From Amoebidium appalachense (lineage: Eukaryota; Ichthyosporea): DNA of 64,000 nucleotides. The notes under the pieces were generated by a model. The model saw only the letters and a program-made list of their open reading frames with translations, was not told where the DNA came from and did not search any database. Positions 58,668 to 64,000 of the stretch are shown piece by piece. The position numbers and the translations under genes are program-made. The stretch covers positions 1,860,001 through 1,924,000 of the forward strand of contig CAVNZM010000008.1 of the NCBI GenBank assembly GCA_963693365.1, read 5' to 3'. Numbering within the stretch: position 1 is the first letter of the stretch; each line of letters starts with the position of its first letter.

Positions 58668-59596
58668 TGCCAATGTTTCTATGTGCACGTCATGAGCACA
58701 AGGCTTTACCTGTTTTTCTTTCTTTTTTTTTTGTTGGGAGGGGGCGAAGAGGGGGATGCCAATGTTTCTATGTGCAGGTCCAAGCTTCGCCTGTTTTCTA
58801 TTGGAGTATCGACCCTTAGTACATGAAACAGTTTGGTGTGTTAAATAACATGGTTGGAACAATACCTAATGGATTATTTGGTGGCTGCAGATCGACTGCC
58901 CGACATACAGCAACATAGAGTACGATAGGTCTGCGGCCCCAACATCACCGCTGACGCCATACAAGTACCGCGCCATCATGTCAGGTGTGTATTTGCTCCA
59001 TATATTTGAACATATTTAAGTTGGCTGAAGTTGTTGGCTACATTTATTACACGACTATTGCAAAAAGTTGGTGTCTGCTGTGTTAAGAACCAGTTCTGAC
59101 CGGGGAACTTGGTTCTATGCCGCGTGGGCAGGGGATGCTTCATATTACATATTAAGACCCCCCCCCCTCGCCTGTGGGGCTGACTTAGCTATAGCCACGT
59201 CTGGCATATATTTCTCCTCTCGGGTACCTCTCTCAGCACAAATATTCTTTCATCTCTCTAGCAACCAAGGCTATGCTACAGCTAACTAGAGACTTGTGCC
59301 GAGAGAGAAGAAGACAGCGTTTCATACCAACTCCATCAACACCCAAACCTAAGGCATTTGTGTGCTAGTCATTAGTCGAATATTCCAGATTTGTCTACGA
59401 GCCTATTGTGTGATTATGTGTTAGAGAAGCACAGGTAACGAATGTTATTGGTACTGTGTGCATCGTGCTGACTGAGATCTACCCCCCAGAGCTGTACGTG
59501 TTCAAGACGTATGAGATGAAGCAAGCCACCCAGGAGCCTATGGGTGACCGCAAGTCGGCCTTCTACACAAACCGTAGCGCCAGACTAAACCTTTAG
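58066..59596 (+). CDS. Small protein with PP1-docking RVxF motif, three exons
   Basis: Exons 58066-58416 (donor GTGAGT), 58891-58984 (acceptor GGCTGCAG, donor GTGTGT) and 59490-59596 (acceptor CCCCCCAG, stop TAG); phases match and give 183 residues. RVSF at residues 109-112, after basic GRQ, is a type-1 phosphatase docking motif. It is followed by IEYDRSAAPTSPLTPYKYRA and ELYVFKTYEM. From memory, a block of RVxF, then YDR...LTP, then EL..FK..EM occurs in fungal PP1 regulators; this needs checking. The first 100 residues are Ser/Lys-rich and probably disordered. Likely role: targeting PP1 to a substrate or site. Confidence 0.72.
58417..58890. other. Intron 1 of the PP1-docking gene
   Basis: CT/TTC-rich DNA at 58530-58590, (GT)n then a G-run at 58610-58666, and a short repeat GATGCCAATGTTTCTATGTG present twice (58667 and 58756), each time straight after a G-rich stretch. 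Confidence 0.8.
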
Positions 59597-61076
59597 CAAA
59601 CCAACGAACTCCTTTTGGATTCCCCCCGCCCACCCACACACACGACCACCCCTTGGTGTCCCCCCCCCCCCCCCCTCCCCCCCCCTCCCCCCCCCCCCCG
59701 GGGGCCGTCCCAGCACTCCAGGTTCCTCCCGTCCTTCCTCTATATTTCCTTTCACCATGAATCGCTGGTGCATGAACGCAAAGGACCGTCATTTTCCGAT
59801 CGTGTTGTAATGCAAGAGCATTTCGTGTTGTTTTACAACCTTGCCCTGTGTCCATTCACCCGCTCTATTCCGGTAGCCTTATGGAGGGATTTCTTGCTAG
59901 TATGTTAGCTAGATTATCAGCACCTGCCTTCTAATAGCTGCTTGGATGCAAACACAGCCTTCTGTGTAGCTTTTTGCCTGTGTTTTTAATATAAGGAATA
60001 ACCTGATTTATGGACTGTCTTTATCCTGAACTTGTGTATAGAGCTGTAACATGATGCAGATGGATTTGTGTACAAAAGTAATGAAAAGTGCCCGCGAAAT
60101 AATTGCTGGATATGCATATGTACTGTACATAAAGAATTTCAATGATTGATTTGTCGGGTTATCCCGGTGCCCTATATCCCGAATGTATTGAAAGCCACTG
60201 GCTTTGGCTCAAAAACAAACATCGGCATATTGGATTATCTTCTGTCTACCTGGTCCATCCCACTTTTAATATTCAAGAATTATTGAGTTCCACTCCCCTC
60301 CTTCCTCCCCTGCTTGCCCACGATTTGACCACTACTACGTACACGCGCACACATGCACACATGGATACACACAAAAATACGGACACACACACACACACGC
60401 ACACGCACACAAGTGCGCCGGCGCGCCCGCGCACCCACGCACATGCGTGCGCGAGCACACAAACACCTGTGCGTGCGTACACACACAGACCAATACACTA
60501 GCACGTGCGCATGCATGTACACACATAACATACACACACACACGTACATGTCCACACACGCACACAAACCAGTAACTACATAAACCGACACTACTAACAT
60601 TTGCAGGTGGTGTCGTCACCCGAGGTTCCTAGGCTGACAGCTGACCGCTGGGGAAATAAAATGAAAGTGAATATGCAATCGCGTTTTTTATTCGCTGATC
60701 GATTGCGCTGTTCAGGTTTTGCACAAGATACCTGCTCCACTAAAATCCTAAAATTCCAAATTCATCCTAAAATTCAAAAAATCTAATAGGCCATAGAATA
60801 AGAGTAGAAACGAAAGAAGAGAGAAATAACATCACGAATGTACCCTCTAGGGCCCTAAAACTAACATAATACCGTCAAATAAGGGAATGGTGTTTTTTAC
60901 GACATATCTTGCGATTGTAAATGTTTACGCAATTGCATAGGCAACTTCACGTCAGCCTATCACGTAATCCCTGAGATCAGTGGATCACAAAAACAAACTT
61001 CATGGTTTTTTGCACACTGTGCTACCTCTTCTTCGATCTTCGTTCTCCCCTTCCCAGGGGCAAGTATACGCGAAAA
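59597..61076. other. Intergenic DNA before VPS18
   Basis: C-rich block at 59660-59700, unique DNA to 60330, CA-rich and mixed purine-pyrimidine repeats at 60345-60570, then unique AT-rich DNA. No supported ORF. Confidence 0.65.
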
Positions 61077-62416
61077 ATGCCGCTCATGGACGACTATGAT
61101 TCTGACGGGGAAGGGGGCTATGGGGCCTCCGTGCCCTCCACCATCATCCCTTCGGACCCGGTGAGCTTCCCTCAAATTGTTTACCTTGGATCCCTCCCCC
61201 GTCCCCCCCCCCCCCCCCTCCCCCCTCCTCCCCCCCTCCCCCCCCCCCCCCTCCCTCTCTCTTTGCCGCCTTCTTCCCCCCCTCCACCCTTCCGGTGTTC
61301 CTCTCCTCTCATGCTGCATTGCTTCCCATGGTCCTTGTGCACTTGGCTCGTCCTCTATTGGTCTCTCTGTTCCTCCCCATTCTTCTCGGAAAGCCCAATT
61401 CCGAGTTATTAGCTCAACTAAAATGAAAATGGATCTTCCGGAGTGAGGGGATGGTTAGGAGGGTTGGAAGGTGGGTGGGTTGGGCTGGGGGTGGAATGAG
61501 TCCGGGGTGGGGGGAAGCTGTGGCGGATATATATCTTGACCCGTTTTTTTTGCAAGAAAAGAGAAAAGAACTCCAGTCTGGAGCTGGGAAAAGATTAAAA
61601 AACGTCGTGTTTTACTTTATATTTTCATGTCTACTTATCTATAACTTCTGTCGTCCTCTGTGGATTTTCACGTTGGCCAACAATATTTGGCCGCTAGGCA
61701 CATCACATCACTCGCATCCAACCCTCCGCACCACAACCGACTCTGGTGGTGCCTCTTTAATTTGCGCATTTTGTTGACAAAATAGCTGCGGGGGAAAAGC
61801 ACACGTGCACAAGGGCGGCACACACACACAAGCACCTCCCGCACACCCGCACATATACACACATAAGCGTGCGCACACGCACACACACACTTACATGCTC
61901 ACACATTCTAGCGCTAGCACACGATCATACACATGCACGCACACACAGGCACACACAGGCACACACAGGCACACACAGGCACACACAGGCACGCAGAGAG
62001 AAAGTGACACACACACAAAAAAAAACACACACACACACAGAGAGAGAGAGATTCAGAGAACGAGAGACTCTGCACTCACACCTTCTCAGTTAAACACTTA
62101 CCCACATACCAACAAGCAGACTATATACACAGACATACATGCGCGCAACCCCCCCCCCCCCCCCCCCCCCAACCCCCCACCCACCCCACCCCCCCCCCCC
62201 CCCCCCCCCCCCCTCCCCCCCCCCCCCCGGGGGCGAGCCAGCACATCCTCTGACCTCACATATACATACATCATAACATGCAACATCTAGGGCGTTTCTC
62301 TCTTGCTTTCCAGTCTTTCGATTGCTTAAAAAACTTACACACACGCCATCTTTTCTACCATCCATTTTTCTGCCCGCACGTACACTATAATTCTCTAACT
62401 GATACTCTTGCTGAAG

Positions 62417-62454
<38 letters not shown>

Positions 62455-63355
62455 CCTCCCTCCTGGTGCCCCACCCTTCCTCTGTTTTCTTCTCTCGATG
62501 ACTCTACTGCTCACCCCACGGTTTTTTCAACAGAACCAAGTTTGAGTCGATCAGAGTTGCTGTGCCCACACTCTTGTGTTCTCTTCCTCCATTTATCACC
62601 TCCGTCGCAACACACCAATCCCATACATTTTCCTCTCTCTTTTTCAGTGTCTCTCTCTGACTATCCCCCCCCCCCCCCCCCCAAAAAAAAAAAAATAAAT
62701 AAATAAAAATAAAAAATAAGAACAAGCAAACAACAACATCTGAGACTGACCAATCACATTGCAGCTTCCAGTTTCCGGCTATGTTGATGCCCGGCTATCT
62801 GTGGAGGCTGAGGCCATGTTCCAACTCACAAAGGTCGAATATAAGCCCCCGGCACCACTATTGCACATGGTGGTCAGGTTGGTATACCCCCCTTTTTTTT
62901 TAAATAATTATGGACACATATTGAACAGGGTCATGTATAAAAAATAACACTGGCAGGGAACCCCCACCTAGCAACCCACCCACCCACCCCACTCCAACAG
63001 CATTTACACAGAAATATAGCTACACAAACATGGGCACACTTACACCACGTGCGCAGGCATCCAATAGATTCACGCACAGGCACACACACGTTCGAATGCT
63101 TGCACTCGTGGAGACACCCGGCATTTTTCAGACATGGGCAGACACACGGAGATTCAACGGCGCACAAATATTCTTGAAGTTTGTTGCCTGGTGTTAACAA
63201 CAGTGTGCACGCAACCCCCCCGCCCCCCTCCCCCTCCCCCCACCCCACCCTACCCCCCTGCTGCCACCACCCACCCTGAACCCCCTTCCTCTCCTCATAC
63301 ATATCTGCACTGACATAAAGTAGAGCACACAGATGGAAAGGCTCCTCAACCCTGA

Positions 63356-63397
<42 letters not shown>

Positions 63398-63684
63398 AAA
63401 AAAAAAAGAAAGAAAGAAACGTCCCAAACCCCTCACCTTTCTGCCCACCGAAATATTATGCCCCGTAATGTGCTTATGCCCCTTTATTGCACTCCCCTCC
63501 CACCAATAATGTCGCTCTCATACAAGCCATTTCACTTCTCTTCCTATTTTTCATAGAATGCACCCTCTGAAGCCCCATCCAGCATTTAACCCTTTCTACC
63601 CCCGCAGCAACAGCATAGTGGTGCTGGCACTGACCAACTGCCATATCATTCGTATCGACCTGGACAATCCGGAAATTGTTGACG
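61077..63684 (+). CDS. VPS18: VPS18 N-terminus, three exons, runs off the window
   Basis: Exons 61077-61160 (phase 0), 62765-62877 and 63608-63684, with donors GTGAGC, GTTGGT and GTATCT. Exon 1 codes an acidic start (MPLMDDYDSDGEGGYGASVP). Exon 2 codes VSGYVDARLSVEAEAMFQLT and PPAPLLHMVV, which lines up with the conserved GYVNA and TSLVV region of animal VPS18. Exon 3 codes NSIVVLALTNCHIIRIDLDN, the first propeller blade (LRIDL in the family). About 91 of an expected 900-1000 residues are here. Known role: class C Vps core subunit of the HOPS and CORVET tethering complexes on endosomes and lysosomes/vacuoles. Confidence 0.9.
61161..62764. repeat. VPS18 intron 1
   Basis: C/T-rich DNA at 61195-61290; CA-rich DNA at 61815-62040, with five copies of a 10-bp unit (ACACACAGGC) at about 61941-61992; C-runs at 62151-62222; C-run 62417-62453; C-run joined to an A-run near 62666-62695. 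Confidence 0.88.
62878..63607. repeat. VPS18 intron 2
   Basis: Mostly unique DNA with a C-rich block at 63217-63260 and a C-run joined to an A-run at about 63357-63406. Confidence 0.88.
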
Positions 63685-63693
63685 GTATCTCTC

Positions 63694-63731
<38 letters not shown>

Positions 63732-64000
63732 ATAAAAAAATAGGAAAAGAATGAAAAGATGCTAAAGAAATAGAAAAACAAGAGAGAAGAAAGAGAAAGA
63801 TACTTGACTCTGCTCCTGTCCCTAACTTGGGGTAGGGGTGGGGTGAGGTAGAATGGGATGGGGCAGGGTTGGGGTTGAGGGTGAGGGGGTTGTGTGGCTT
63901 CTTATTCTTATTCTCCTTCTTTTTTGTTTTTCTTTTTTTCTTTCTTTTTTTTTTTTTTTGTCGTGGTGGGGGGTGTGGGGGGGGGGGGGGGGGGGGGAGG
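63685..64000. repeat. Start of VPS18 intron 3
   Basis: C-run at about 63696-63728, A/GA-rich DNA to 63800, G-rich unique DNA, then a T-run followed by G-rich DNA to the window edge. Confidence 0.85.

Noticed and set aside
57990-58862. Minus-strand open frame of 290 codons
   Set aside because: Antisense to the PP1-docking gene and including a translated C-run; the plus-strand exon has the better splice sites and motif.

Overview
This window is eukaryotic nuclear DNA. Its genes are split into short exons (55-430 bp) by GT-AG introns of several hundred to about 4,000 bp, and much of the intron and intergenic DNA is simple sequence: very long G/C homopolymers, (GT)n, (GA)n and (CT)n. An SH2 adaptor-like protein, a BTB-BACK-PHR protein, TAF6 and VPS18 together suggest a unicellular relative of animals. 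Sphaeroforma-like Ichthyosporea are the best guess, from gene content and repeat style only. I see no tRNA, rRNA or CRISPR. Exons were called by eye from open frame, splice sites, matching intron phase and family similarity.

Layout. 188-9350 (minus): BTB-BACK-PHR protein, 11 exons, first coding exon not found. 11693-15426 (minus): probable gene joining an OTU cysteine protease, a Cys-rich CXC-like motif, a SANT/Myb-like region and a small zinc-finger-like motif, possibly derived from a transposable element. 16579-16932 (minus): exon with a signal anchor. 17772-20866 (plus): poorly resolved gene. 23824-29306 (minus): SH2 protein in two exons. 31049-39209 (minus): complete four-exon TAF6. 40515-41408 and 50250-50906 (plus): two related Cys-rich, Thr-rich secreted proteins. 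44770-45760 (plus): BTB(T1)-SPRY protein with an apparent one-base frameshift. 55909-55978 (minus): probable first exon. 58066-59596 (plus): three-exon protein with a PP1-docking motif. 61077 to the right edge (plus): start of VPS18.

The identified genes do not form a pathway: they cover ubiquitin-ligase adaptors (BTB), phosphotyrosine signalling (SH2), transcription initiation (TAF6), vesicle tethering (VPS18) and cell surface (the Thr-rich pair). The less ordinary content is the Cys/Thr-rich family with a possible splice switch at its C-terminus, the OTU-CXC-SANT gene, a dispersed repeat whose copies all start at a poly-G run, two clusters of a TGCGGAGGGG motif with a perfect 34-bp hairpin, a foldback element, and the largely one-way order of adjoining C and A runs.
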